From contig JABARP010000006.1 in assembly GCA_019186825.1 (NCBI GenBank), forward strand, positions 1-64,000: 64,000 bases of DNA. The letters run 5' to 3'. The position numbers and the translations under genes are program-made. Source of the stretch: Pyrinomonadaceae bacterium. GTDB taxonomy: Bacteria; Acidobacteriota; Blastocatellia; Pyrinomonadales; Pyrinomonadaceae. Each line of letters opens with the position of its first letter. The stretch's first letter is position 1. Shown piece by piece: positions 9,481 through 18,108 of this stretch. The notes under the pieces are model-generated. The model was not told the origin of the DNA. It made no database searches and was given only the letters and a program-made list of their open reading frames with translations.

Positions 9481-10020
9481 ATGGCAAGCAAGAAAAAGGT
9501 TATGACGCCGGCCGATTTCGATAAGGCGTACGAAGAGAACGAAGTTCAACTTCGCGGGATCGTGTGGTTCGTCGGCTGCCTCTCCGTTCTTATTGTATTG
9601 GTCTCGGTCCTGATGTGGTTCTTCCTGGGCCAAATGGGCGATTACCGACGGGCAACGCAAGGACCGGCCAATCCGATGGCACTTTCTGAAAGAGAACGGC
9701 TGCCTGACGGGCCAAGACTCCAGTCCGCACCCGGTTTTGGTGTCGAAGGGCCGAACGGCTTTGTCAATCTTGAGTTGACGCAGCCTGCCGCTGAGTATTT
9801 AGAATTAAAGAAGCAGTGGGATTCGATGGAGAAGAACGGCGAGAAAGACCCGAAGACCGGGGCCGTAATTATGCTTCCCATCGAGGAAGCGAAAAAACGT
9901 CTGCTCGCCGCCGGCGTAAAGGCTCGGTCGGATGATGCAGCGAAAAATCTCTATGACGATTCGCGTCGATTCTACTCGGAATCCAGCGCGGGCCGCATGG
10001 AGTCAGAGATACGGAGATAG
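9481..10020 (+). CDS. Conserved single-pass membrane protein linking act and cox genes
   Basis: 179 residues: a charged N-terminus, one membrane helix (about 27-50) and a soluble tail. The tail has PRLQ near residue 78 and LPIEEAKKRLLAAG at about 132-145. This resembles a recurring pattern in small proteins next to ACIII/caa3 genes, a PRLQ segment later followed by an IPI-x-x-AM-x-x-L helix. Its role is not established; it may be a structural or assembly factor of the ACIII-oxidase supercomplex (ActG-like in position, not clearly in sequence). It lies 21 bases after actF and 26 before sco. Confidence 0.75.
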   Translation: MASKKKVMTPADFDKAYEENEVQLRGIVWFVGCLSVLIVLVSVLMWFFLGQMGDYRRATQGPANPMALSERERLPDGPRLQSAPGFGVEGPNGFVNLELTQPAAEYLELKKQWDSMEKNGEKDPKTGAVIMLPIEEAKKRLLAAGVKARSDDAAKNLYDDSRRFYSESSAGRMESEIRR

Positions 10021-10046
10021 CAGTTCCGTAGGGTAAGAAGTTAGAA

Positions 10047-10973
10047 ATGAAAGTTAAAGACACGATAATAACGATAGTCGCTGTTGCAGTTTTGGCGGCG
10101 GGAGCCGTCGTGTCTGCGAGCGCTCAGAAGGTAGAGCATTACAGTTCGCCATTATATTCACCTCGAACGTACGATCCGGCAGCGTCCGAGAGCAACGGAA
10201 TGCCGGCAGCACTCAAGAAGGTCGGGATCGATCAAAAGCTCGGTGATCAGCTTCCGCTTGATACTGTTTTTAAGAATGAGGACGGCCAGGAGGTCCGGCT
10301 TGGCGATTACTTTAATAAGAACCGGCCCGTGATCCTCGCTCTTGTATATTACGAGTGCCCGATGCTTTGCAATCAGGTGCTGAACGGGCTAACGGGTTCG
10401 CTAAAGGGTATCGCCCTTGAACCGGGAAAGGATTACGACATTGTCGCGATCAGTTTTGACGCCAGCGAAAATAACAAGGCCGATCTTGCCAAGAATAAAA
10501 AGGCTTCTTACGTCGAGCGTCTTGCGAAGGCCGGTGCCGCCGATGGGCTCCACTTTTTGACAGGAACGCAGGAATCGATCGATCAGGTTGCCAATGCTGC
10601 CGGGTTCCATTACTACTGGGACGACAAGAGTCAGCAGTTCGCCCACGTCGGAGGGATCATGATCACCACGCCCGAAGGTAAACTTTCGCGGTACATGTAT
10701 GGGATCGATTACTCTCCGAAGGATCTTAAGTTCGGGCTGATGGATTCGTCACAGAATAAGATCGGCGGAGTCGCGCAGCAGCTGCTGCTATATTGCTATC
10801 ATTACGATCCGGCAACCGGAAAATACGGCCTCGCGATAATGCGGACGCTAAGGGTCGCAGGTGTCATAACGCTTGCGTTCTTTGGTGTGATGGCTTTCGT
10901 TTTTTACAAGCGCGGCAAGAAGCGAAGAGCCGACGAAGAAGGGTTTGGCGGACCCGACACAACCGCTGTTTAG
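10047..10973 (+). CDS. SCO1/SenC-family copper metallochaperone
   Basis: 308 residues with a signal peptide (about 1-27), a thioredoxin-fold SCO domain and one C-terminal membrane helix (about 270-290) followed by a basic tail. The copper-binding motif CPMLC is at 104-108 and the third ligand is the histidine of FAHVGG. SCO proteins deliver or reduce copper for the CuA centre of oxidase subunit II. Placement immediately before coxB fits exactly. An N-terminal signal plus a C-terminal anchor is a common variation in ACIII-linked SCO proteins. Confidence 0.92.
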   Translation: MKVKDTIITIVAVAVLAAGAVVSASAQKVEHYSSPLYSPRTYDPAASESNGMPAALKKVGIDQKLGDQLPLDTVFKNEDGQEVRLGDYFNKNRPVILALVYYECPMLCNQVLNGLTGSLKGIALEPGKDYDIVAISFDASENNKADLAKNKKASYVERLAKAGAADGLHFLTGTQESIDQVANAAGFHYYWDDKSQQFAHVGGIMITTPEGKLSRYMYGIDYSPKDLKFGLMDSSQNKIGGVAQQLLLYCYHYDPATGKYGLAIMRTLRVAGVITLAFFGVMAFVFYKRGKKRRADEEGFGGPDTTAV

Positions 10974-11026
10974 TGGGACGGGCAAGCAGGCGATACTGAC
11001 GCCCGCGGCTTTGTCCGAATCGAATT

Positions 11027-12064
11027 ATGCAGGACTCATCTTTCGTACAGCTGTTTCCCGAACAGGCATCGACATTTGCTTGGCAAGTCGATGCGCTGTA
11101 CGGCTATCTGATCTTGGTCAGCCTCGTCTTCTCTGTGCCGATCATTGTCGCGATATTTTATTTCTCGATCAGGTATCGCGAACGTGAAAAATATGCAGTG
11201 CCCAGGGAGATCCACGGCTCAATGGTGCTCGAGACGCTTTGGTCGGTGATCCCGTTCTTTGTCTCGATGAGCGTCTTTATCACCGGTGCGATCGTGTACT
11301 TCGGGCAGTATACGCCGCCTGATGACGCGATGGAGATCTACGCCGTTGGCAAGCAATGGATGTGGAAATTCCAACATCAGACAGGCCAGCGCGAGATCAA
11401 CGACCTTCATATTCCGGTTGGGCGAAACGTGAAGCTCGTGATGACGACCGAGGATGTGATCCACAGTTTTTATGTTCCCGCGTTTCGAACAAAAGCAGAT
11501 GCCGTTCCCGGACGCTATACGTACGTTTGGTTCAATGCGACGAAGCCAGGGAAATATCATCTATTCTGTGCTGAATATTGTGGTCTTAATCACTCGGGAA
11601 TGATCGGGACCGTCTATGTTATGGAGCCTGGCGACTTTGATAATTGGCTCAGCGGAAATGCTGGCGGCGAAACGCCGGTGCAGGTCGGCAAGGACCTTTT
11701 TGAGAATAAACTTGGATGTGCCTCTTGCCACGCCGGCGGCCCTCAGCAGCGAGGCGCTAAACTCGAAGGTTTGTTCAATACGGAGGTTCACCTGGTCGGC
11801 GGGGGAACAGTTGTTGCAGATGAGGATTATATTCGCAACTCGATCTTGAATCCGGCGTCGCAAGTCGTCGAGGGTTACCAGCCGATCATGCCGACCTTCA
11901 AGGGGCAGGTTACGGAAGAGCAGCTGAATGGACTTGTTGCTTACATTAAGAGCTTGAGCCCGAATGCGGCCGCTGCTCCGGCAACAAAGAAACCGGACGA
12001 AAAAGCTCCGGCGGAAAAGAAGCCGGAAGAAAAGACTCCGGCAGCAAATAAGGCAGCCAAATAA
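11027..12064 (+). CDS. coxB: Cytochrome c oxidase subunit II with fused cytochrome c domain (caa3 type)
   Basis: 345 residues: two membrane helices (about 24-46 and 67-92), a cupredoxin domain with CuA ligands H146, C181, C185 and H189 (CAEYCGLNH), and a C-terminal cytochrome c domain with CASCH at 231-235 and a likely axial Met in IMPTFKG. The fused heme domain marks a caa3 oxidase that can accept electrons directly from ACIII. The last ~30 residues are a Lys/Pro/Ala-rich tail. It precedes coxA by 32 bases. Confidence 0.96.
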   Translation: MQDSSFVQLFPEQASTFAWQVDALYGYLILVSLVFSVPIIVAIFYFSIRYREREKYAVPREIHGSMVLETLWSVIPFFVSMSVFITGAIVYFGQYTPPDDAMEIYAVGKQWMWKFQHQTGQREINDLHIPVGRNVKLVMTTEDVIHSFYVPAFRTKADAVPGRYTYVWFNATKPGKYHLFCAEYCGLNHSGMIGTVYVMEPGDFDNWLSGNAGGETPVQVGKDLFENKLGCASCHAGGPQQRGAKLEGLFNTEVHLVGGGTVVADEDYIRNSILNPASQVVEGYQPIMPTFKGQVTEEQLNGLVAYIKSLSPNAAAAPATKKPDEKAPAEKKPEEKTPAANKAAK

Positions 12065-12096
12065 GCAAGCAAGGTAGATCTAGATAGGGAAATATT

Positions 12097-13770
12097 ATGG
12101 AAACGGTAGGAGCAATCGAAGCAGGAAGCTATGGCACTGCCAAGCTGAATTACCTGAACAACGGTTCGACGCTTAAGTCGTGGCTGCTGACTAAGGATCA
12201 TAAACGGATCGCGATCATGTATTTGATCTCGGTCTCGGCTTTCTTCCTTATGGGCGGGCTGTATGCCGCCGCGATCCGGCTAGAGCTTCTCACACCGGCG
12301 AGCGATCTTTTCGAGACGGGGACGTACAACAAGGTGTTTACCCAGCACGGTATCTTGATGGTCTTTTTCTTCCTGATACCATCCATTCCGGCTGTCCTGG
12401 GGAACTTCCTTATACCGATCATGATCGGCGCGAAGGACCTTGCCTTGCCAAGGATCAATCTGCTGAGCCTTTATGTTTACTGGGTTGGCGGCGCGATCAC
12501 GCTATGGGCGTTGATGCAAGGCGGTGTTGACACGGGCTGGACGTTCTATACGCCGTACTCGACGACATTCTCGAACACTTATGTGCTCGCCGTCGGGGTC
12601 GGGATCTTTATCAACGGATTCTCATCGATCCTGACGGGCGTCAACTTCCTTGTCACGATCCACACGATGCGTGCTCCCGGCATGACCTGGTTCCGGCTTC
12701 CACTTTTCGTTTGGGCCCACTACGCGGTCAGCCTGATCTTCGTGCTCGGAACGCCGGTCGTTGCGATCACGCTGCTGCTCGTTGCGATCGAGCGTGTAGC
12801 CCACGTCGGCATCTTTGACCCCGCACTTGGCGGCGATCCGATCCTTTTCCAGCATATGTTCTGGTTCTATTCCCATCCGGCAGTGTACATCATGGTGCTC
12901 CCGGGTATGGGAATTGTCAGCGAACTGATCGCAAATTTTGCGAGGAAGAGGATCTTTGGTTACGAGTTCGTTGCGTTCTCCAGCATTGGACTAGCTGTCT
13001 TTGGGTTCCTTGTTTGGGGACACCATATGTTCGTGAGCGGCCAGTCGATGTACGCGAGCCTAGTGTTCTCATTCCTGACGATGGTGGTCGCCATTCCGTC
13101 GGCGATCAAGATGTTCAACTGGACTGCGACGCTATATCAGGGAAGTATTTCATTCGAAACACCGATGCTCTATGGGCTCGCATTCATGGGCCTGTTTTTG
13201 ATCGGCGGGTTTACCGGACTTTATCTCGGCGCTCTGGGTCTGAATGTTCACCTTACAGATACTTATTTCGTCATCGGCCACTTCCACTATGTGATGGTCG
13301 GCGGCCAAGTGATCGCCTACCTCGGTGGACTCCATTACTGGTGGCCGAAGATCACGGGCAAGATGTACTCGGAGTTCTGGGGCCGCGTCGCCGCAATGCT
13401 CATCTTTGTTGGGTTCAACCTTACGTTCTTCCCGCAATTGATCCTGGGCTACCTTGGTATGCCTCGGCGATATGCTGCGTATCCGCCGGAGCTGCAGGTG
13501 TTGAATATCTTCTCAACGGCAGGTGCGTCTGTGCTCGGCGTTGGGCTGACGATGCCGCTGTTCTACTTCATTCATTCGCTCATCAAGGGCAAGCCGGCAC
13601 CGGCCAATCCATGGCTGCTGCCCGGGCTTGAATGGAGAACGAGCTCGCCGCCGCCGACCGAGAATTTTGACACGCCGCCGGTCGTTACCTGGGAGGTCTA
13701 TGACTTTGGTGACGAAAGCGGGCTTGATCTGGAAGCTGCAAAGCGTGAGGCTGCTGCTTTAACTGCATGA
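12097..13770 (+). CDS. coxA: Cytochrome c oxidase subunit I, A2-type heme-copper oxidase
   Basis: 557 residues, about twelve helices, with the canonical heme a, heme a3 and CuB histidine patterns (for example WGHHMF and HFHYVMVGG). The helix-VI motif reads YSHPAVY at 258-264 rather than GHPEVY: the D-channel glutamate is replaced and a Tyr-Ser pair precedes the CuB histidine, which defines A2-type oxidases such as that of Rhodothermus. The tyrosine that cross-links to the CuB histidine is kept. It catalyses O2 reduction to water with proton pumping. Confidence 0.97.
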   Translation: METVGAIEAGSYGTAKLNYLNNGSTLKSWLLTKDHKRIAIMYLISVSAFFLMGGLYAAAIRLELLTPASDLFETGTYNKVFTQHGILMVFFFLIPSIPAVLGNFLIPIMIGAKDLALPRINLLSLYVYWVGGAITLWALMQGGVDTGWTFYTPYSTTFSNTYVLAVGVGIFINGFSSILTGVNFLVTIHTMRAPGMTWFRLPLFVWAHYAVSLIFVLGTPVVAITLLLVAIERVAHVGIFDPALGGDPILFQHMFWFYSHPAVYIMVLPGMGIVSELIANFARKRIFGYEFVAFSSIGLAVFGFLVWGHHMFVSGQSMYASLVFSFLTMVVAIPSAIKMFNWTATLYQGSISFETPMLYGLAFMGLFLIGGFTGLYLGALGLNVHLTDTYFVIGHFHYVMVGGQVIAYLGGLHYWWPKITGKMYSEFWGRVAAMLIFVGFNLTFFPQLILGYLGMPRRYAAYPPELQVLNIFSTAGASVLGVGLTMPLFYFIHSLIKGKPAPANPWLLPGLEWRTSSPPPTENFDTPPVVTWEVYDFGDESGLDLEAAKREAAALTA

Positions 13771-13825
13771 TCCGCTGTATGACGCGGGAAAGGGAATTAG
13801 TTTAGCTGACTATTAATCGATAAAG

Positions 13826-14764
13826 ATGTCTGCACATTCACATTCGGACAAATTCGTCTATCACGAGCCAGGGCTTCAGCACCAGTTCGGTGACATGGGG
13901 CAGCAAGAGGAAAGCGTCTCGCTCGGGATGTGGCTTTTCCTTGCTCAGGAGATCATGTTCTTCGGCGGGCTTTTTACGGCCTATCTGGTCATGCGCTCAA
14001 AGTATCCGCTCGCGTTCGCCTCGGGCAGTAACCACCTAGATGCGTTCCTCGGCGGTGCCAATACGCTCGTCCTCATCGTCAGCAGTCTTACGATGGCTCT
14101 CACCGTGTATTACGCCCAGAAGGGCAATCGGAACATGCAGGTCGGGCTCATTGTGGTCACGATGCTGTTCGGTTTGACGTTCCTTGGTATCAAGGCGTAC
14201 GAATATACGGACAAGTATAACCACGGCCTTGTCCCGATGGCCGGATTGAACCGGAAGGTAAAAGCGAATGCTGCTACTACCGAGCATGTCGGCCTTGTTC
14301 TGCCGGGCGAGACCACGGTCTCTGCGTCGGAGGCAAAGCCCGGAGCCGAGCCTTATGTGAATCCGTACGGAGAGTTTCAGTGGCACGAATACGAACTCGT
14401 CCAGCACATGATGGACAAGCAGAGGGCGGAACCTTCGGGGCATTACCTCACATACAATGAGCAGCTAACGTATTCCACGTCGCCGGGTTCGCTTGTCCTC
14501 GACAAGGATAAATTCCGCGACAAGGTCCGTATCTTCTTTTACATTTATTTTGTGATGACGGGCCTTCACGCGCTGCACATGATCATTGGACTCGGCGTAA
14601 TGGCTTGGCTCCTCTGGATGGCATTCAAGGGGACGTTTTCGGCTGAATACTTTAGTCCAGTCGAAATGTCCGGCTTGTATTGGCACTTTGTGGACATCGT
14701 CTGGATCTTTCTTTTCCCGCTCTTGTACCTGCTTGGGCGGCATTATGTACATTTGGGGCTCTGA
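13826..14764 (+). CDS. coxC: Cytochrome c oxidase subunit III with a large soluble insertion
   Basis: 312 residues. Membrane helices of the subunit III fold are seen at about 33-57, 78-97, 105-123, 234-262 and 280-305. Between helices three and four there is a hydrophilic stretch of about 100 residues (roughly 130-232) that ordinary bacterial subunit III lacks or has much shorter. A His-rich N-terminus precedes the first helix. The gene follows coxA by 55 bases and ends 3 bases before coxD. Confidence 0.9.
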   Translation: MSAHSHSDKFVYHEPGLQHQFGDMGQQEESVSLGMWLFLAQEIMFFGGLFTAYLVMRSKYPLAFASGSNHLDAFLGGANTLVLIVSSLTMALTVYYAQKGNRNMQVGLIVVTMLFGLTFLGIKAYEYTDKYNHGLVPMAGLNRKVKANAATTEHVGLVLPGETTVSASEAKPGAEPYVNPYGEFQWHEYELVQHMMDKQRAEPSGHYLTYNEQLTYSTSPGSLVLDKDKFRDKVRIFFYIYFVMTGLHALHMIIGLGVMAWLLWMAFKGTFSAEYFSPVEMSGLYWHFVDIVWIFLFPLLYLLGRHYVHLGL

Positions 14765-14767
14765 TAA

Positions 14768-15118
14768 ATGGCTGAACAAACTACCGAACACCACAATCCT
14801 CATGTTGAGGTTCCGAACGAGCACATCGGTATTCCGGGATATCTTGGCGTCTTTCTTCTGCTCGTTGTCGGCACGATCCTGACGTACTACGTTGCGCTAA
14901 TGGATCTTGACTGGATCTTTGCAGGAGCAAATACGTTGGTCGCTCTTGCCATCGCGTTTACGAAAATGACCTTTGTCGGCCTTTTCTTTATGCACGTTCG
15001 CTGGAGCCCGCGGCTTGTATGGATGTCGGCGGTCGGTGCATTCTTCTGGCTTACGATCATGTTCGCTTACACGATGCAGGATTACCTGACCCGCGGTACG
15101 GGCTTTTTCGGCCACTAG
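14768..15118 (+). CDS. coxD: Cytochrome c oxidase subunit IV family protein
   Basis: 116 residues with three hydrophobic helices (about 25-45, 53-72 and 80-102) and the FTKMTFVGLFFMHV segment typical of the prokaryotic cytochrome c oxidase subunit IV/CtaF family. It is the last gene of the act-cox cluster and is followed 28 bases later by a hairpin terminator. Subunit IV stabilises the oxidase and is not catalytic. Confidence 0.88.
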   Translation: MAEQTTEHHNPHVEVPNEHIGIPGYLGVFLLLVVGTILTYYVALMDLDWIFAGANTLVALAIAFTKMTFVGLFFMHVRWSPRLVWMSAVGAFFWLTIMFAYTMQDYLTRGTGFFGH

Positions 15119-15146
15119 AAAGATTCATTTCGGTCACCGAAACAGG

Positions 15147-15177
15147 ACGCGTCTCTTTAACGGGGACGCGTTTTCTT
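15147..15177 (+). terminator. Rho-independent terminator of the act-sco-cox operon
   Basis: ACGCGTC (15147-15153) pairs perfectly with GACGCGT (15165-15171), with an 11-base loop and a T-rich run (TTTTCTT) immediately after. It lies 28 bases downstream of the coxD stop, the expected place for the end of the operon. Confidence 0.8.
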
Positions 15178-15314
15178 GTCTTTAGATGCCGGCTGCAAAT
15201 TAGGAATCGGCCTGGCAAAGGTGGTAATATTGTCGGTTTGGCGGTTCGGTTTTTTGCTGTCCTGCGCGTGGTTTCTTACGCAACCAGACATCGGAAAGTC
15301 GTCATCAGATAGGA

Positions 15315-16406
15315 ATGGAATTTGTGCGTTCATCGCTCAGGAAGAGTGGGATATTGTTGTTACTTTCGGCCTCGGTGCTTCTTTCGGGCTGCCTCAGAGT
15401 AAAACAATCAAGCGATACACCACGGCTTTTGAAGGCCGAGGATTCGACGCGCGCGGAAATGCTCAACGAGGTCAACCGTTTCGCTCGTGTCGGGTCACTG
15501 CGGGCGAGGATGTATCTCAAGTTCGAGGACAACAGCTTTGCGGAGTTCGGCAATAAAGAGGTCTATCGGTCGGCAGACGGCGAGATCGTCGTTCAGCGGC
15601 CTGCGAAGATCTTTATGAAGGTGCAGGTGCCGGTTCTCCACAGCGACGTTGCTCAGCTTACGTCCGATGGAACGAGTTTTCGGGTCGCGATCTTGAAGGA
15701 CGACGGTTCTGGAAAGCTCAAGAAATTCATAAAGGGAACGAACGCCGCGGACTATTCGCGTCTTCAAAAACGGTTCGACGAGTACGAGATCAAGGGCGGA
15801 AAGGAAGTAAAGGCGAGCGTGAACGCACTCGCGAATTTGCGGCCGCAGCATTTTACGGACGCGATGCTCGTTGGCCCGACCGATGACAAGCATTCGTACG
15901 TTCTTAGCACGACCTATCAGCCGGAAGAGGACACTACACAACAGAAAAAGTCGCCGTTGCGGAACGTAATTCGGCCTTATTATCTGCTTGACGAGGTGAA
16001 GACCGGTGCTGACGGAGCACCGCAGGTCACACGCAGATTTTGGTTCGACCGCGTCGGTGGAATGCGCCTTGCAAGGCTCCAGATCTTCGACAAGAATGCG
16101 GAGATCGAGTCCGATATTGTTTACGGCCTGCAGGGCAATCTGACCAACACAGGCGAGTATAACAATCTGCCGCTTGAGATCATTGTAACCCGGCCGAAAG
16201 AACATTATTCGATGCGGCTGAAGTATCAGTCGCCGGAAGATGTAACGATCGGCAAGACCTATCCCGACCGGGCATTCCTGCTTGAGAATTCGTGGGGCCT
16301 TGAGGAACTCGATCTTGACAAAAAGCTCGCCGAGCTGACCGCGCACCAAGCGCCGGCAAGTCCGAGTTCGACCCCGTTGCCGAATTCGGCAGTTCGCTTA
16401 AACTAA
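15315..16406 (+). CDS. Outer-envelope lipoprotein, LolB/DUF4292-like
   Basis: 363 residues with a lipoprotein signal ending LLSGC (Cys26). The body resembles the LolA/LolB-like antiparallel beta fold: SLRARMYLKF near residue 61, EIVVQRPAKIFMKVQVP near 95 and a basic late segment TRPKEHYSMRLKYQSPEDV. Family assignment is by this pattern and by neighbours rather than by a diagnostic motif. It starts an operon with a LolD-like ATPase, a micro-protein and a LolA-like protein, so a part in moving or receiving lipoproteins at the outer membrane is the best guess. Its stop is directly followed by the ATG of the next gene. Confidence 0.7.
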   Translation: MEFVRSSLRKSGILLLLSASVLLSGCLRVKQSSDTPRLLKAEDSTRAEMLNEVNRFARVGSLRARMYLKFEDNSFAEFGNKEVYRSADGEIVVQRPAKIFMKVQVPVLHSDVAQLTSDGTSFRVAILKDDGSGKLKKFIKGTNAADYSRLQKRFDEYEIKGGKEVKASVNALANLRPQHFTDAMLVGPTDDKHSYVLSTTYQPEEDTTQQKKSPLRNVIRPYYLLDEVKTGADGAPQVTRRFWFDRVGGMRLARLQIFDKNAEIESDIVYGLQGNLTNTGEYNNLPLEIIVTRPKEHYSMRLKYQSPEDVTIGKTYPDRAFLLENSWGLEELDLDKKLAELTAHQAPASPSSTPLPNSAVRLN

Positions 16407-17078
16407 ATGCCTCCCATTGTTTCAACAAAAGACCTGACAAAGGCTTACAACGTCGGCAAAGTAGATGTGCTTGCGCTTCGAGGCGTGTCGATCGATATTG
16501 AACGCGGTGAATTCGTCGCGATCATGGGACCGAGCGGTTGCGGGAAATCAACGCTGCTACACCTGCTCGGTGGACTATTGAGCCCGACCAGCGGCAGCAT
16601 CATCATTGACGGCGAAGACCTCGCAAGGGTGAGCGATGCAGAACGCACGGATATTCGACGCCGCAAGATCGGGTTCGTTTTCCAGCGGTTCAATCTATTC
16701 CCGACGCTTACGGCGGACGGTAATCTGAAACTCGCTGAGAAGATCCACGCGGGCAACGGCGAAAGCGCCGAGCGCCGACGCGAGGTCCTTGCTCTCTTAA
16801 AACTCGAAGAGAAGATGCATCATAAGCCGCTTGAGCTTTCGGGCGGCGAACAGCAGCGTGTCGCGCTTGCTCGTGCCGTTGTGAACAATCCGGCGATCAT
16901 TCTCGCGGACGAGCCGACGGGCAATCTCGATACGGAGAATTCTGAGGTCGTGCTGAGCATGTTCCGCGACCTTAACGAAAAGCTCGGGCAGACGATCGTG
17001 ATGATCACACATAACCCGGAGGCGGCCGCGGTGTGTTCACGGACGATTCGTATGCGCGACGGTCTCGTGGTAGGTTAG
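16407..17078 (+). CDS. LolD/MacB-type ABC transporter ATP-binding protein
   Basis: 223 residues: Walker [10 protein letters not shown] at 41-49, a Q-loop [18 protein letters not shown], the signature [14 protein letters not shown] at about 143-156 and Walker [12 protein letters not shown], the EPTGNLD form typical of the LolD/MacB/FtsE group that works with FtsX-like permeases. No permease gene lies in this operon, so the partner must be encoded elsewhere. It begins immediately after the upstream lipoprotein stop codon, so expression is surely linked. Confidence 0.88.
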   Translation: MPPIVSTKDLTKAYNVGKVDVLALRGVSIDIERGEFVAIMGPSGCGKSTLLHLLGGLLSPTSGSIIIDGEDLARVSDAERTDIRRRKIGFVFQRFNLFPTLTADGNLKLAEKIHAGNGESAERRREVLALLKLEEKMHHKPLELSGGEQQRVALARAVVNNPAIILADEPTGNLDTENSEVVLSMFRDLNEKLGQTIVMITHNPEAAAVCSRTIRMRDGLVVG

Positions 17079-17084
17079 AAGCGT

Positions 17085-17246
17085 ATGAAACGGTGGATCT
17101 TATGGGATTTTTCGCGTGTTACGTGGCAGTATGACGTGCTGTGTCTGCTGATCATCGCGTTCATCTTTTTGACACCGCAGGAATGGTATTCGCCAAATAG
17201 ACGTGCAACCGATCGACCGGCTGCGACCGTCCAATCTCCCGACTAA
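17085..17246 (+). CDS. Conserved 53-residue membrane micro-protein
   Basis: A short frame of 53 codons, ATG 17085 to TAA 17244-17246, starting six bases after the ATPase stop. It reads MKRWILWDFSRVTWQYDV, then one hydrophobic helix (LCLLIIAFIFLTP, about residues 18-31), then QEWYSPNRR and a polar tail. The W-x-W-D-F/W-x-R-x-x-WQYDV start and FIFLTP-x-x-W close are, from memory, a recurring acidobacterial pattern in this gene position; this is not verified here. Position inside a Lol-like operon suggests a small accessory subunit for the ATPase or its permease. Confidence 0.7.
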   Translation: MKRWILWDFSRVTWQYDVLCLLIIAFIFLTPQEWYSPNRRATDRPAATVQSPD

Positions 17247-17279
17247 TATCGCTTCTCCCCGCAAAATAGATCGAAATTT

Positions 17280-17975
17280 ATGAAGTTCTCAATTTTAAGA
17301 AAAACGTTGCTTCCTGCTGCATTTGCAGCCGGCATCGTCCTGTCGGCCGCAGGTTTTGCGAGTGCGCAAGGTGTCAAACAAGAGATCCTCGACCGTATGG
17401 ACGGGAACTATAAGTCCCTCACCTCGCTGACGGCAAGGGTCAAAATGGATTCGACGCAGGCGGTCCTGGGCGAAACTGATACGAAAACGGGCAGCGTCAG
17501 CTTTTTGCCGAAATCAAAGAAGCACGCTATGTACCTTCGTCTCGATTGGGATAAGCCGAACGAAAAGATCGTCGTGATCGACAAGAAGTACCAGATCTAT
17601 CGACCCGAGATCAATCAGGTGATACAAGGTTCGAGCGATTCGGCAAAATCCTCTGAAAAGACCGGCAATGCCCTGCGTTTTGTGAGTATGTCCCGACGCG
17701 AACTGATGGACAATTACGACATCAAGTACATGGGACAGGAAGATATTTCCGGCGGCATCCCGACGTGGCATTTGTTTATGACCCCGAAGGGGAAGGCCAG
17801 CTATAAGTCGGCCGAGCTTTGGGTCGATAAGGACGGTATGCCGCGGCAGGCACGTGTTACGGAGCTGAACAACGACACGAACGTTATCCTGCTCACGGAC
17901 ATAAAGAAGAACCCGACGATCAAGGCTGATGTGTTTAGGCTCGACACAAGGGGTGCGAAGGTCATCGAAGGCTAG
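17280..17975 (+). CDS. LolA-like outer membrane lipoprotein carrier / sorting protein
   Basis: 231 residues with a cleavable signal peptide (to about Ala29). The mature protein follows the LolA/lipoprotein-sorting pattern: a helical start with YKSLTSLTARVKM, the KKHAMYLRLDWDKPNEKIVVID strand pair (split by a turn), YQIYRPEINQV, and a late KASYKSAELWVDKDGMPRQARV strand. LolA proteins ferry lipoproteins across the periplasm; many relatives in non-proteobacteria are only loosely characterised. Last gene of the operon, followed by a strong terminator. Confidence 0.8.
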   Translation: MKFSILRKTLLPAAFAAGIVLSAAGFASAQGVKQEILDRMDGNYKSLTSLTARVKMDSTQAVLGETDTKTGSVSFLPKSKKHAMYLRLDWDKPNEKIVVIDKKYQIYRPEINQVIQGSSDSAKSSEKTGNALRFVSMSRRELMDNYDIKYMGQEDISGGIPTWHLFMTPKGKASYKSAELWVDKDGMPRQARVTELNNDTNVILLTDIKKNPTIKADVFRLDTRGAKVIEG

Positions 17976-18004
17976 GCCTAGACTTCCAACAAATAGGTTC
18001 AAGC

Positions 18005-18040
18005 AGCCCCGAAACCGGGATCTTTGGTTCGGGGCTTTTT
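18005..18040 (+). terminator. Rho-independent terminator of the Lol-like operon
   Basis: AGCCCCGAA (18005-18013) pairs with TTCGGGGCT (18028-18036), extended by CC/GG after a one-base bulge, and runs into five T residues. It lies 29 bases after the stop of the LolA-like gene. Confidence 0.88.
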
Positions 18041-18108
18041 GATATCTGATTTGAAGTCGATATTGCCAGAATCTATAATCAAAAGTTCAGCGGGAACGTT
18101 TTTTTAAG

